Source: Bacteroidota bacterium (lineage in GTDB: Bacteria; Bacteroidota; Bacteroidia; SXHM01). From it: a stretch of DNA of 34,272 bases. The DNA lies in NCBI GenBank assembly GCA_947478465.1, contig CANJWH010000035.1, positions 1 through 34,272 of the forward strand, in the 5' to 3' direction. Position 1 is the first letter of the stretch, and every line of letters starts with the position of its first letter. The translations under genes and the position numbers were made by a program. Below are positions 7,646 through 15,055 of this stretch, piece by piece. The notes beneath the pieces were generated by a model. It was not told the origin of the DNA and did no database searches. It saw only the letters and a list, made by a program, of their open reading frames with translations.

Positions 7646-8559
7646 TGATCCAATATCTTCAGAACGAAAATATTGATCGTAGAAAATGGGATGAAACTAT
7701 TGCGCGTTCATTCAATGGAATTGTCTATGCTTATTCATGGTGCCTTGATATTGTTTCACCCGGATGGAATGCGCTGGTGAATAATGATTATAAAAGTGTG
7801 ATGCCACTCACATGGAGAAAAAAATACGGAATTAGTTATTTGTTTCAGCCTTTTTTTACCCAGCAGCTGGGTGTTTTTTCCAGTGAAAAATCGGATGCAG
7901 ATTTGGTTCAGCAGTTCCTGGATGCAATTCCTGAGCAATTCAAATTTGTTGAAATTAATCTCAACACGTTTAATCATTTCAATCTTCACAAATTTTCAAT
8001 AAAGCAAAATCTTACCCATGAATTGGACTTAATTGAATCATATGAAAACATTGCAAAAAATTATTCCGATAACCTGAAACGCAATCTTAAAAAAGCGCAG
8101 AATAACAAATTGCAAACAGTGTTCATTAATCAACCGGATGCGGTTATAAAACTCTTCAGAAAAAACAGAGGAGCAGAAGTTTTAACCCTGAAAGAGCGTG
8201 ATTATAAAACCCTGGTAACATTGATGCATCAGGCAATTCACAAGGGGAAGGCACAAATAATAAATGTACTTAACGAACAGAATGAATTATGTGCCGGTGC
8301 ATTTTTTATAGAAAGCAACAACAAGGTTATATTTCTGTTTTCGGGTTTAAGTGAGGAAGGAAAAAACCTGAATGCAATGCCTTTTCTGATTGATTCATTT
8401 ATAAGGCAAAATGCAGGCAAAAACATTACGCTGGATTTTGAAGGTTCAAACAATGTGAACCTTGCCCGTTTCTACAAAAGTTTTGGTTCAAAGGAATGCG
8501 TTTACCCTCAGGTAAAGATTAACAGGCTGCCCTTTCCAGTGAATATTTTAAAACGATAA
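7645..8559 (+). CDS. GNAT/FemAB-like acyltransferase
   Basis: This 304-residue protein looks like the double-GNAT (FemAB/BioF2-like) proteins found in Bacteroidota surface-sugar clusters. Pieces supporting this are a basic helix SDNLKRNLKKAQ around residue 145, an acetyltransferase-type core AGAFFIESNNKVIFLFSGLS (about 215-235), and a C-terminal LDFEGSNNVNLARFYKSFGS, the typical last motif of the fold. It has no membrane segment. It is tightly coupled to the deacetylase and epimerase, so acylation of an amino sugar or a lipid-linked sugar is the likeliest job. The substrate cannot be read from sequence. Confidence 0.7.
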   Translation: MIQYLQNENIDRRKWDETIARSFNGIVYAYSWCLDIVSPGWNALVNNDYKSVMPLTWRKKYGISYLFQPFFTQQLGVFSSEKSDADLVQQFLDAIPEQFKFVEINLNTFNHFNLHKFSIKQNLTHELDLIESYENIAKNYSDNLKRNLKKAQNNKLQTVFINQPDAVIKLFRKNRGAEVLTLKERDYKTLVTLMHQAIHKGKAQIINVLNEQNELCAGAFFIESNNKVIFLFSGLSEEGKNLNAMPFLIDSFIRQNAGKNITLDFEGSNNVNLARFYKSFGSKECVYPQVKINRLPFPVNILKR

Positions 8560-8597
8560 ACATGATTCTCGTCATTTAATTGAAAACGATAAATAGC

Positions 8598-8605
8598 TAC
8601 TTTCA
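8598..8605 (+). promoter_or_regulatory. Possible -7 box upstream of upp
   Basis: TACTTTCA is an imperfect match to TAnnTTTG, 20 nt before the upp ATG, in the short gap after the acyltransferase gene. It is weak, but it is the only candidate in the gap. Confidence 0.3.
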
Positions 8606-8625
8606 CCATCTCAGAAAAAAAACTT

Positions 8626-9273
8626 ATGGTAAATATCTTAGGTAACCGCAACTCACTTGTTGACCAGTTTATTGGTGAACTCCGCAATGTTGAAATTCAA
8701 AATGACCGTTTGCGTTTTCGCAGAAATCTTGAACGATTAGGTGAAATCTTTGCTTATGAAATCAGCAAGACTTTAGAGTGGCAAAACAAAGACATAACCA
8801 CACCTTTGGGTGTGGCATCGGTTCCTAATCTGGTTGAACAACCTGTTTTAGGAACTATACTTCGTGCCGGATTGCCTATGCATAATGGTATGCTTAACTA
8901 TTTTGATGGTGCCGAGAACAGTTTTATTTCTGCATACCGCAGACATCATAAAGACGGAACATTTGATGTGCATGTGGAATACCTTGCTTGTCCCACCTTG
9001 CAGGACAAAACGCTTATTCTTTGCGACCCGATGCTTGCAACCGGAACTTCCCTGGTGCTTTCTTACAAGGCTATGATACATCGCGGAATTCCAAAGCACA
9101 CGCACATTGTTGCCCTTATTGCCAGTGCCGAAGCGGTGAACTATGTAAAGCTGCACATGCCCTCTAATATTACAATATGGATTGGCGCAGTAGATGAAGA
9201 GCTAACTGCACAATCTTACATTGTTCCGGGTCTGGGCGATGCAGGCGACCTTGCTTACGGAGATAAAATTTAA
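8626..9273 (+). CDS. upp: Uracil phosphoribosyltransferase
   Basis: Upp makes UMP from uracil and PRPP (pyrimidine salvage) in the cytoplasm. The 215-residue protein carries ILRAGLPMHNGM, the PRPP loop CDPMLATGTS (Asp134-Thr141) and the C-terminal uracil-binding GLGDAGDLAYGDK. Length and motif order are normal. Start ATG 8626 lies 66 nt after the previous stop, and it appears to be a separate transcript. Confidence 0.95.
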   Translation: MVNILGNRNSLVDQFIGELRNVEIQNDRLRFRRNLERLGEIFAYEISKTLEWQNKDITTPLGVASVPNLVEQPVLGTILRAGLPMHNGMLNYFDGAENSFISAYRRHHKDGTFDVHVEYLACPTLQDKTLILCDPMLATGTSLVLSYKAMIHRGIPKHTHIVALIASAEAVNYVKLHMPSNITIWIGAVDEELTAQSYIVPGLGDAGDLAYGDKI

Positions 9274-9381
9274 GCCATAATCCACATTCTGCACTAAGAT
9301 TTTAGCCGTTCATCGAAAATAAGAACGAAAGGGGTAATTGTGCGTTAAAATTGACATCCTTTTCAAAAAAACAGCAAATAG

Positions 9382-9861
9382 TTGGAACAGTTACTCAAAT
9401 TATTATCGCTTACATTTTTCAGTTCGCTTAAGTTCCTCCTTTCGCCTGTTATAGCAGAATCTTACGATTTCAACTACATTCAGACTTTTCTTACAACAAC
9501 AACAGGCGGAATTCTTGGAGTTCTGTTTTTCTTTTTTGCCAGCAAATGGATTGCCACAACTATTACTGCTTATAAAAATCAGCTTTTCTTTTTATTTGGT
9601 ATAAATAAAAAAAGTGAAGAAGATGAATTATTGCCTGAGCGTAAAAAAGTGTTCACCTGGCAGAATAAATTGATTGTTATTACCGTAAGACGTTTTGGTT
9701 TGGTAGGTATTGCATTGCTTACTCCAACTCTTTTATCTATTCCGGTAGGCACATTAATAGCAGCGCGTTATTTCCATAACCCGCGCAGGGTAGTTGGTTA
9801 TCTGTGCGCTTCTGTAGTGCTGTGGTCGCTGATACTTTCTTCGGCTGTAGTTATTTTCTAA
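9382..9861 (+). CDS. Conserved small integral membrane protein of unknown function
   Basis: This is a 159-residue hydrophobic protein with about four membrane segments: residues 8-25, 38-58, 103-125 and 138-158. A charged cytoplasmic-looking loop (about 65-100, KKSEEDELLPERKK) lies in the middle. RRFGLVGIALLTPTLLSIPVGTLIAARYF is the most distinctive part and resembles unnamed Bacteroidota membrane proteins; some resemblance to small multidrug-export (Sm_multidrug_ex) or DedA-like proteins is possible but unproven. The start must be the TTG at 9382, since an in-frame TAG lies immediately before it (9379-9381) and the first segment needs these residues. No operon partner. Confidence 0.7.
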   Translation: MEQLLKLLSLTFFSSLKFLLSPVIAESYDFNYIQTFLTTTTGGILGVLFFFFASKWIATTITAYKNQLFFLFGINKKSEEDELLPERKKVFTWQNKLIVITVRRFGLVGIALLTPTLLSIPVGTLIAARYFHNPRRVVGYLCASVVLWSLILSSAVVIF

Positions 9862-9870
9862 TTTTCTTTT

Positions 9871-9999
9871 ACGTCACCCTGAACTCATCGTCACTTCGAG
9901 CGTAGTCGAGAAGTTTTAATTATTGCTTCTTGGTTCTCGACTACGCTCGAACTGACAAAACCGTGCTCGAAGTGACAGTATGAACGTTCAGCATGACGT
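9871..9999. repeat. Composite palindromic intergenic repeat, copy 1
   Basis: A nested inverted repeat fills the gap before the HAD gene. The outer arms are ACGTCACCCTGAAC (9871-9884) and GTTCAGCATGACGT (9986-9999), complementary except at two positions. The inner arms, 9895-9912 and 9934-9951, are perfect 18-bp reverse complements. A third piece, CTCGAAGTGAC (9966-9976), is the exact reverse complement of 9890-9900. Similar palindromes are commonly scattered through Bacteroidota genomes. The outer arm is shared with the repeat at 14877-14990. Confidence 0.85.
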
Positions 10000-10008
10000 T
10001 TCAATCTC

Positions 10009-10016
10009 TATTTTTG
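10009..10016 (+). promoter_or_regulatory. -7 box of the HAD phosphatase gene
   Basis: TATTTTTG matches TAnnTTTG. It begins 10 nt after the palindromic repeat and ends 7 nt before the TTG start, so the transcript would be nearly leaderless. An in-frame ATA sits at the 4-nt distance seen at three other genes here. Confidence 0.6.
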
Positions 10017-10023
10017 CTCCATA

Positions 10024-10719
10024 TTGAAAACCTACCGACATATCTTCTTTGACCTTGACAGAACCCTTTGGGATTTTGACAAAAACTCGCACGAAACCCT
10101 TCAGGAGATTTTTGCACATCAGAAACTGACAGAAGCGGGTATTCCTTCCTTTGAAAGTTTTTATAAAATCTATCACGAGATAAATGCGCATTACTGGGAA
10201 AACTACCGCCTCGGTAATCTGGATAAAGAAACCCTGCGCTATATCCGTTTTTACGATACACTTACCCGTTTTGGTATTGATAATAAGCAACTGGCTATAA
10301 GCATAGGCAATGACTATGTTGACCACAGTCCGCGCAAAATAGGTTTGCTGCCCAACGCTATTGAAACATTAGAATACCTGAAGAAAAAATACACATTGCA
10401 CATTATTACCAATGGATTTGAAGAAGTGCAGCATATAAAAATGCACAGTTCAGGCATAGCACACTTTTTTGAACACATTATTACATCAGAAAGGGCAGGA
10501 CATAAAAAACCAACACCCGAAATTTTTCGCTATTCACTTAAGCTTGCAGGCGCCAAACGCAACGAAAGCATTATGATTGGCGACCACCTTGAAATTGATT
10601 GCGTAGGAGCAAGGCAAACCGGCATTGACTCGGTTTACTTTAACCCCGACAAGATTGCGCACGGTGAAAAGATAACTTATGAGATTGCTTCGCTGGAGGA
10701 GTTGAAGGGGATTCTTTGA
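10024..10719 (+). CDS. HAD-superfamily phosphatase, YjjG (noncanonical pyrimidine nucleotidase) family
   Basis: This 231-residue cytoplasmic protein has all four HAD motifs: FFDLDRTLWDFDKN (nucleophile Asp and general acid) near the start, IITNG, the Lys in HKKPTPEIF, and MIGDHLEIDCVGA. The DxDRTLWDF variant and the helical cap match YjjG/YfnB-type nucleotidases, which dephosphorylate damaged or noncanonical pyrimidine monophosphates. The start is TTG at 10024; no ATG is available before motif I. It converges on the next gene with 1 nt between stop codons. Confidence 0.88.
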   Translation: MKTYRHIFFDLDRTLWDFDKNSHETLQEIFAHQKLTEAGIPSFESFYKIYHEINAHYWENYRLGNLDKETLRYIRFYDTLTRFGIDNKQLAISIGNDYVDHSPRKIGLLPNAIETLEYLKKKYTLHIITNGFEEVQHIKMHSSGIAHFFEHIITSERAGHKKPTPEIFRYSLKLAGAKRNESIMIGDHLEIDCVGARQTGIDSVYFNPDKIAHGEKITYEIASLEELKGIL

Positions 10720-10720
10720 G

Positions 10721-10990
10721 CTATTTTATTTCCTTCGTTTCCTGACCGCCTTCTTTCTTTTGCCAGATACCGTTGCTGTCTTTTTTATAGGCAGTTGTGT
10801 CCACATAACCTTCCACTCCTTCTGAGAATTCTGTAACGCCTTTTGATACATTCTCCGCTGCAGAATCCACTTTTTTAATTGTTTCCGAAACCGTACCCAT
10901 TCGCTGATTAAGATTTCCCTCGCAGGCAGCAAACAGGAACAGAGCAGTTGCGGATGCAGCAATAAGGTAGTTTCGATATAAGTTGGCCAT
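10721..10990 (-). CDS. Small secreted lipoprotein of unknown function
   Basis: This is an 89-residue protein with a lipoprotein signal: hydrophobic residues 8-20 and the lipobox FAAC (Cys at about 23). The mature part is short, charged and helical, with TVSETIKKVDSAAENVSKGVTEFSEGVEGY, suggesting a short coiled coil. The ATG (10990-10988) is 4 nt after a TAGCTTTG box, so it is probably leaderless. No recognised domain. It overlaps nothing but ends 1 nt from the convergent HAD gene. Confidence 0.7.
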   Translation of the reverse strand: MANLYRNYLIAASATALFLFAACEGNLNQRMGTVSETIKKVDSAAENVSKGVTEFSEGVEGYVDTTAYKKDSNGIWQKKEGGQETKEIK

Positions 10991-10994
10991 AGCC

Positions 10995-11002
10995 CAAAGC
11001 TA
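10995..11002 (-). promoter_or_regulatory. -7 box of the small lipoprotein gene
   Basis: TAGCTTTG on the minus strand (11002-10995) ends exactly 4 nt before the ATG at 10990, the same spacing as at thiL and the histidine kinase gene. Confidence 0.6.
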
Positions 11003-11183
11003 TAGAATTATTTTATTTAAAAATTCTGAAAGCCTGTTAAAGCAAGCGTAGCAAGGGCGCAACATTTAGCTAGTACAGCCAATGTTCAGCCAGCAGGAGA
11101 AATTAATTTGCGGGAGGCAAAGGAATAGATGCAACGAGCGACACGCTCACTGCTGCGGATAGAGAGGCTTTTTATTAAAGCGT

Positions 11184-11774
11184 TTATAACCTTTTCTCCA
11201 CCTTATTTTCGGTAAAACATTTTTTGGTGCGGTAGCGAATATCAAGGCCCTCACCCGTTAATATGCAACCCGAGTAAGTTCCGTTGGCATTTTTTTTCAG
11301 GTCGGCTTCCACCACCTCGCCATAGTCAACTGTTGGCGCTTCTGAATAAAAGGAATAACTGTTTTTGTCTGTAACAGGAATACCATGAACTTTTACCCTT
11401 GTGCCCACCGGAAAATCAGAAGCGGCTTTTGTTTCCTCCTTCACAGCTGCTGCAGCAATGTTTCCATACGTTTCGCCCGGGGCTGCCTTTACCCGCACGT
11501 TCACAAAAAAATTCTCATCATCACCATACATCAGTTCTCCATTATACCAGCAACCTTCTTCAACGAATATATCGCTGTATACTTCAACTACCTTTCCTAT
11601 CCAGCTTTTATAGGTTTCGTAGGTTTCATCTGATTTTGGTATTTCGGTAATGATTACTTTTTTACCGCTTTCTATTGTTTCGTAGTTCAATAAACCCGCA
11701 GGGCATTGGGCATAGGTTATTAAAGCAAATAACATCATGAAGCAAAAGAGCAGGAGTGAGGTTTTTGTTTTCAT
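11184..11774 (-). CDS. Secreted Cys-containing protein, tandem paralogue B
   Basis: The 196-residue product has a signal peptide (MKTKTSLLLF to YA, cleavage near residue 22-23) and a mature start QC. It is a clear paralogue of the next gene upstream in the operon. Both begin MKTKT, have Cys11 and Cys24, then share CW-x2-GEL, SDFPVG, the TYSGCIL or NYSGCIL motif and a late CF. Four mature cysteines line up between the two, which suggests disulphides in the periplasm or outside the cell. I recognise no named domain. It is the last gene of a three-gene minus-strand run, 73 nt after its paralogue. No clear terminator follows. Confidence 0.72.
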   Translation of the reverse strand: MKTKTSLLLFCFMMLFALITYAQCPAGLLNYETIESGKKVIITEIPKSDETYETYKSWIGKVVEVYSDIFVEEGCWYNGELMYGDDENFFVNVRVKAAPGETYGNIAAAAVKEETKAASDFPVGTRVKVHGIPVTDKNSYSFYSEAPTVDYGEVVEADLKKNANGTYSGCILTGEGLDIRYRTKKCFTENKVEKRL

Positions 11775-11847
11775 GGTTTAGTAATTATTTGTTTTTATTT
11801 GGTCAGAAAATTAATTAGTTAGTTTTTCAACTATAGCAGCAATGCCT

Positions 11848-12429
11848 TCATTCTTTTTTATAAACACCTTTATATACACTAGCTGATTTGAAGCAGTGTT
11901 TTAAAGACTGTCCGTAAAGTATGCATCCTGAATAATTACCGTTATCATCTTTTACAAGATCAGCTTCAATAACCACTCCTGTTGCGTTTTCTGTTCTTTC
12001 TGAATAAAACTGTGCACAGCTTTTATCTAATTCCTGAAAACCAACAACACTTACTTCAGCGCCCACGGGAAAATCAGAAGCGGTTGGTGTTTCCGTTCTT
12101 ACTACAGGAGTAGTACCTCCATATGATTCCCCTTTAACATCGTCAAGCCTTACACCTACAAAAAAAACATCTTCACCGTTTATGTTCAGTTCACCCAGAA
12201 ACCAACAATCACCGATGTTGGCCATGCCGCCTGTGCCCACAGTAAGTGTTTTGCCAATCATAGCCTTGTGTATTTCAGGGTCATCTTCTTTTGATATTTC
12301 AGTAAGAATTACTTTTTCTCCGGCTGTAAGTTCCGCAGCATTAATAGAAGAGGAGGTGCATTGTGCATGGGCAATTGCAGTAAATAACAGCGAGCTGCAA
12401 ATAGTGAGGAAGATGGTTTTGGTTTTCAT
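11848..12429 (-). CDS. Secreted Cys-containing protein, tandem paralogue A
   Basis: The 193-residue product has a signal peptide ending AHA before QC at residues 23-24. It is similar over its length to the following gene: SGEK/AGEKVI-TEI near residue 40, CWFLGEL, SDFPVGAEV, VIEADLVKDDNGNYSGCILYG and CF. It has one extra Cys (SCAQFYSE), where the paralogue has Ser. No known domain is recognised. It lies 33 nt after the PDZ-MORN gene, so it is probably co-transcribed and may act with it at the cell surface. Confidence 0.72.
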   Translation of the reverse strand: MKTKTIFLTICSSLLFTAIAHAQCTSSSINAAELTAGEKVILTEISKEDDPEIHKAMIGKTLTVGTGGMANIGDCWFLGELNINGEDVFFVGVRLDDVKGESYGGTTPVVRTETPTASDFPVGAEVSVVGFQELDKSCAQFYSERTENATGVVIEADLVKDDNGNYSGCILYGQSLKHCFKSASVYKGVYKKE

Positions 12430-12462
12430 GGCTTTTTATTGGTTTGGTTTTAATGTTTGTTT

Positions 12463-13893
12463 TTATTTTGCACCGAATACAAGAATTTTAACAAAATGTC
12501 TTTTGTCATCTGTTGAAAAAAGCTCCCATTGATAGGTGCAGGCACTATATGCTTCTTTGCTGATACTCATAAAGTAAGTATCAATTCCTTTATGATTTCC
12601 CAGCTTTCCCCAATCGGCATAGTTTGCAGGATTATCACGTGGGGCTATATTGGGCGGTATATCATGTGGGTTTGGCACTTCATTAGCATAAAGTTTAGTC
12701 ATGTTAAACCCGGGGATATTGTCTTCAACAAGGATATAAATATCCCTCTTTGAATCTTTGCAACCGGTAAAACAGGAACCACTCTGATACTTTGAAAATC
12801 CTACATCAAATGATTCGTAAAGTGCATATCCCTTTGAAGTTTTGTTTATTTCCCATGCTCTTGCAACCACATCAATAGCAGGCGGGGAATAATCTGAGGA
12901 GGTTTGCTGAACATATGAAGAAGGTTGTTGTTTATCATAATAGGCTTTAAGCTCTGCCTGGGCGGCAGCTCTTGCTAACGAGTCAGTTTTCTTTTCTGCT
13001 AATAGGGCTTTTTCAGCCTTTTTAACTTGTTCCTCAATACTTAATCCCGACCAATCTTCATAAAGTGTATTTTCCCCATCCTGAAAAACACCGCTCTTCC
13101 ATTGTCCTTCAATTATTTTAATACCATCGGCTGTTGTTTCTTTTCCATATCCTTCCTTTTTACCGGCTTTAAAGCTCCCTGTAAAGATATGGCCATCATT
13201 CAGGTTTTTAATGGAGCCGGTTCCTTCTGAGTTACCATTTAAAAAATCACCTGTATACATAAAGTGTTCAGTTGGGCTGTTTGCATAAGTGAGTGTGCCT
13301 TTGCCGGTGTATTCATTGTTAGAAAATGCTCCCAGATAATAACAGGGCTTGCCGTTTTCAACATAATAATACAAACCTTCTTTGCGCTTGCCGTTTTCAA
13401 ACTCACCGCAAAAAGCTTCGTTGGCCGAATAGGCATAATATCCATAACCGTTGTAGCAATCATCGCCCCAGATGCAGGGCTGGTCAGGCTTGTAAACAGG
13501 CTTATTGTTTTCGTCAAAAAAAATCATGTACCTGAATATTTTGTAGGAGACCGAGAAAAAAGCTGCCTTTTTAAGCACTACTTCCTGTTGTGTTTTATCT
13601 TCGTGCTCCACCACAATTTTGATGCTTACACCCATGGGTATTTTAAATTTTTCGGTAAGTGCCTCAAGGGTAATACCTGCAAGTGACTGGTCATTTATCT
13701 TCAGTAAACGGTCATTTTTTTGTACATCTGCAACATAGGCAGGACTACCGGGTGTAACACTTTCAACCATAGGTCCGGCTGCATCAACTTTGTAGCCCAG
13801 TCCTAATACACCGGTGGTGTTGTGTTCAACCTGTGCATAAAGAATATTGCTGGAGATTGCAATCACTAAACTTAGCAGAATCTGTTTTGTCAT
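12463..13893 (-). CDS. Secreted PDZ-MORN repeat protein
   Basis: The product is 476 residues when started at ATG 13893, which gives a standard signal peptide (MTKQILLSLVIA to YA). An ATG 45 nt upstream (13938) would add a charged, atypical N-terminus. Order: signal peptide; PDZ domain about 25-105 with GLGYKV and GSPAYVADVQKNDRLLKIN; a region with paired Cys; MORN-like repeats about 160-270 (YLGAFSNNEYTGKGTLTY, YTGDFLNGNSEGTGSI, FTGSFKAGKKEGYGKE); an Ala/Lys-rich coiled segment about 290-320; and a C-terminal domain of about 120 residues with GSCFTGCKD and SACTYQWE. The combination is unusual and I know no function for it. It is first in an operon with the two paralogues. Confidence 0.75.
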   Translation of the reverse strand: MTKQILLSLVIAISSNILYAQVEHNTTGVLGLGYKVDAAGPMVESVTPGSPAYVADVQKNDRLLKINDQSLAGITLEALTEKFKIPMGVSIKIVVEHEDKTQQEVVLKKAAFFSVSYKIFRYMIFFDENNKPVYKPDQPCIWGDDCYNGYGYYAYSANEAFCGEFENGKRKEGLYYYVENGKPCYYLGAFSNNEYTGKGTLTYANSPTEHFMYTGDFLNGNSEGTGSIKNLNDGHIFTGSFKAGKKEGYGKETTADGIKIIEGQWKSGVFQDGENTLYEDWSGLSIEEQVKKAEKALLAEKKTDSLARAAAQAELKAYYDKQQPSSYVQQTSSDYSPPAIDVVARAWEINKTSKGYALYESFDVGFSKYQSGSCFTGCKDSKRDIYILVEDNIPGFNMTKLYANEVPNPHDIPPNIAPRDNPANYADWGKLGNHKGIDTYFMSISKEAYSACTYQWELFSTDDKRHFVKILVFGAK

Positions 13894-13997
13894 AATCAGG
13901 AATTTAAAAGTAAATGTAAAAGATTTACTTCTATTCATAATGCAATGAATTGTTTTTTGTTACAAAGGAATTTTTCATCCATATCCTGAAATTCATG

Positions 13998-14005
13998 TAG
14001 GTTTG
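13998..14005 (+). promoter_or_regulatory. -7 box of the short-chain dehydrogenase gene
   Basis: TAGGTTTG matches TAnnTTTG and ends 18 nt before the ATG at 14024. It overlaps a possible TTG start at 14003, which rules that start out. Confidence 0.55.
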
Positions 14006-14023
14006 TTGCCCAACAATAAAATC

Positions 14024-14872
14024 ATGAAAAACAAAAACATATTAATTACAGGAGCCACAGCCGGCATAGGATTAGAAACAGCAAAAGCACTGGCAAAACA
14101 AGGTGCCAATGTTTATGTTCATGGGCGCAATGCAGAAAAAGCAAAAAAAGCAGTTGATGAAATCATACGTTTTTCAGGAAATAAAAACGTTGGATTTTTT
14201 ACGGCTGATTTATCCAGCCAAAAAGAAGTGCGCAGGCTGGCCGATGAGGTAAAAGCCAAACTGGACAGACTGGATGTATTAATCAACAATGCAGGCGGAG
14301 TTTTTCAGAAACACCAGCTTTCGGTTGACGGTATTGAAATGACCTTTGCCAATAATCACCTGAGTTATTTTTTGCTCACCCACCTGTTGCTTGACCTGTT
14401 AAAGAAATCAGCTCCTTCGCGTATTGTAAATGTTGCCTCGCATTCGCACTACAGCGGCAGGTTTAATTTTGACGATATGAAGATGGAGCGCAGCTACAAC
14501 ATCATGAAAGCTTATGAGCGCTCTAAACTGGGTAATGTATTATTTACCATGGAACTTGCAGAGCGCTTGAAAGGAACAGGAGTAACTGTAAATGCCTTGC
14601 ATCCCGGAGTGGTAAAAACAGGAATTGCCGGAAAAAACACAGGAAAATTAGTAGTGTTGGCATGGAAACTTTTTGAACTTTATCAGGGTGCTATCAGCGC
14701 TGAAGACGGGGCAAAAACATCTATTTATCTTGCTTCTTCACCAGAAGTGGAAGGTGAAAGCGGAAAGTACTATGATTTGTGCAAGCATAAGTGGCATTCA
14801 AAATATTCGCAAACCGAAGGATTAAAAGAAAAAGTTTGGGAGCTGAGTGAAAAGCTGACAGGTTTGAGCTAG
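14024..14872 (+). CDS. Short-chain dehydrogenase/reductase (retinol dehydrogenase-like)
   Basis: This 282-residue cytoplasmic NAD(P)-dependent oxidoreductase of the classical SDR fold carries the cofactor motif TGATAGIG near residue 10, VHGRN (Arg suggests NADPH preference), NNAGG, the catalytic Ser in VASHSH, and the YERSK dyad (Tyr and Lys) followed by HPGVVKTG. The closest general type is the WWOX/retinol-dehydrogenase group; the substrate is unknown. Start ATG 14024 is chosen because the upstream TTG at 14003 lies inside the promoter box. Single gene, followed by a strong hairpin in a palindromic repeat. Confidence 0.9.
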   Translation: MKNKNILITGATAGIGLETAKALAKQGANVYVHGRNAEKAKKAVDEIIRFSGNKNVGFFTADLSSQKEVRRLADEVKAKLDRLDVLINNAGGVFQKHQLSVDGIEMTFANNHLSYFLLTHLLLDLLKKSAPSRIVNVASHSHYSGRFNFDDMKMERSYNIMKAYERSKLGNVLFTMELAERLKGTGVTVNALHPGVVKTGIAGKNTGKLVVLAWKLFELYQGAISAEDGAKTSIYLASSPEVEGESGKYYDLCKHKWHSKYSQTEGLKEKVWELSEKLTGLS

Positions 14873-14876
14873 TGTT

Positions 14877-14990
14877 CGTCATGCTGAACTTGTTTCAGCA
14901 TCTCACTTTAATAGCAAGACCCTGAAACAAGTTCAGGGTCTTTTATATAGATGCTGAAACAATCCCGATAGCTATCGGGACAGCATGACG
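14877..14990. repeat. Composite palindromic intergenic repeat, copy 2
   Basis: The outer arms CGTCATGCTG (14877-14886) and CAGCATGACG (14981-14990) are exact reverse complements. Inside are three palindromes: ATGCTGAA-n5-TTCAGCAT (14881-14901), GACCCTGAA-n5-TTCAGGGTC (14918-14940), and the perfect TCCCGATAGCTATCGGGA (14963-14980). The outer arm matches the right arm of the repeat at 9871-9999, so both belong to one repeat family. Confidence 0.88.
14918..14944 (+). terminator. Hairpin within repeat acting as likely terminator
   Basis: Arms 14918-14926 and 14932-14940 (9 bp, GC-rich, 5-nt loop) are followed by TTTT, 46 nt after the short-chain dehydrogenase stop. The repeat itself seems to supply the terminator. 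Confidence 0.6.
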
Positions 14991-15025
14991 TATGTTGTTC
15001 ATGACGGACGCACACACTTTATTAC

Positions 15026-15033
15026 TATTTTTG
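15026..15033 (+). promoter_or_regulatory. -7 box of the di-haem cytochrome gene
   Basis: TATTTTTG matches TAnnTTTG, 22 nt before the ATG at 15056 and 36 nt after the palindromic repeat. Confidence 0.6.
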
Positions 15034-15055
15034 CCCTTCTTTTCAAGGTTTTAGA

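Noticed and set aside
13894-13938. ATG at 13938 as start of the PDZ-MORN protein
   Set aside because: It adds 15 charged and aromatic residues before a complete signal peptide that begins at ATG 13893.
14003-14023. TTG at 14003 as start of the short-chain dehydrogenase
   Set aside because: It overlaps the TAGGTTTG promoter box (13998-14005), so it would lie upstream of the transcription start; ATG 14024 gives the usual N-terminus.
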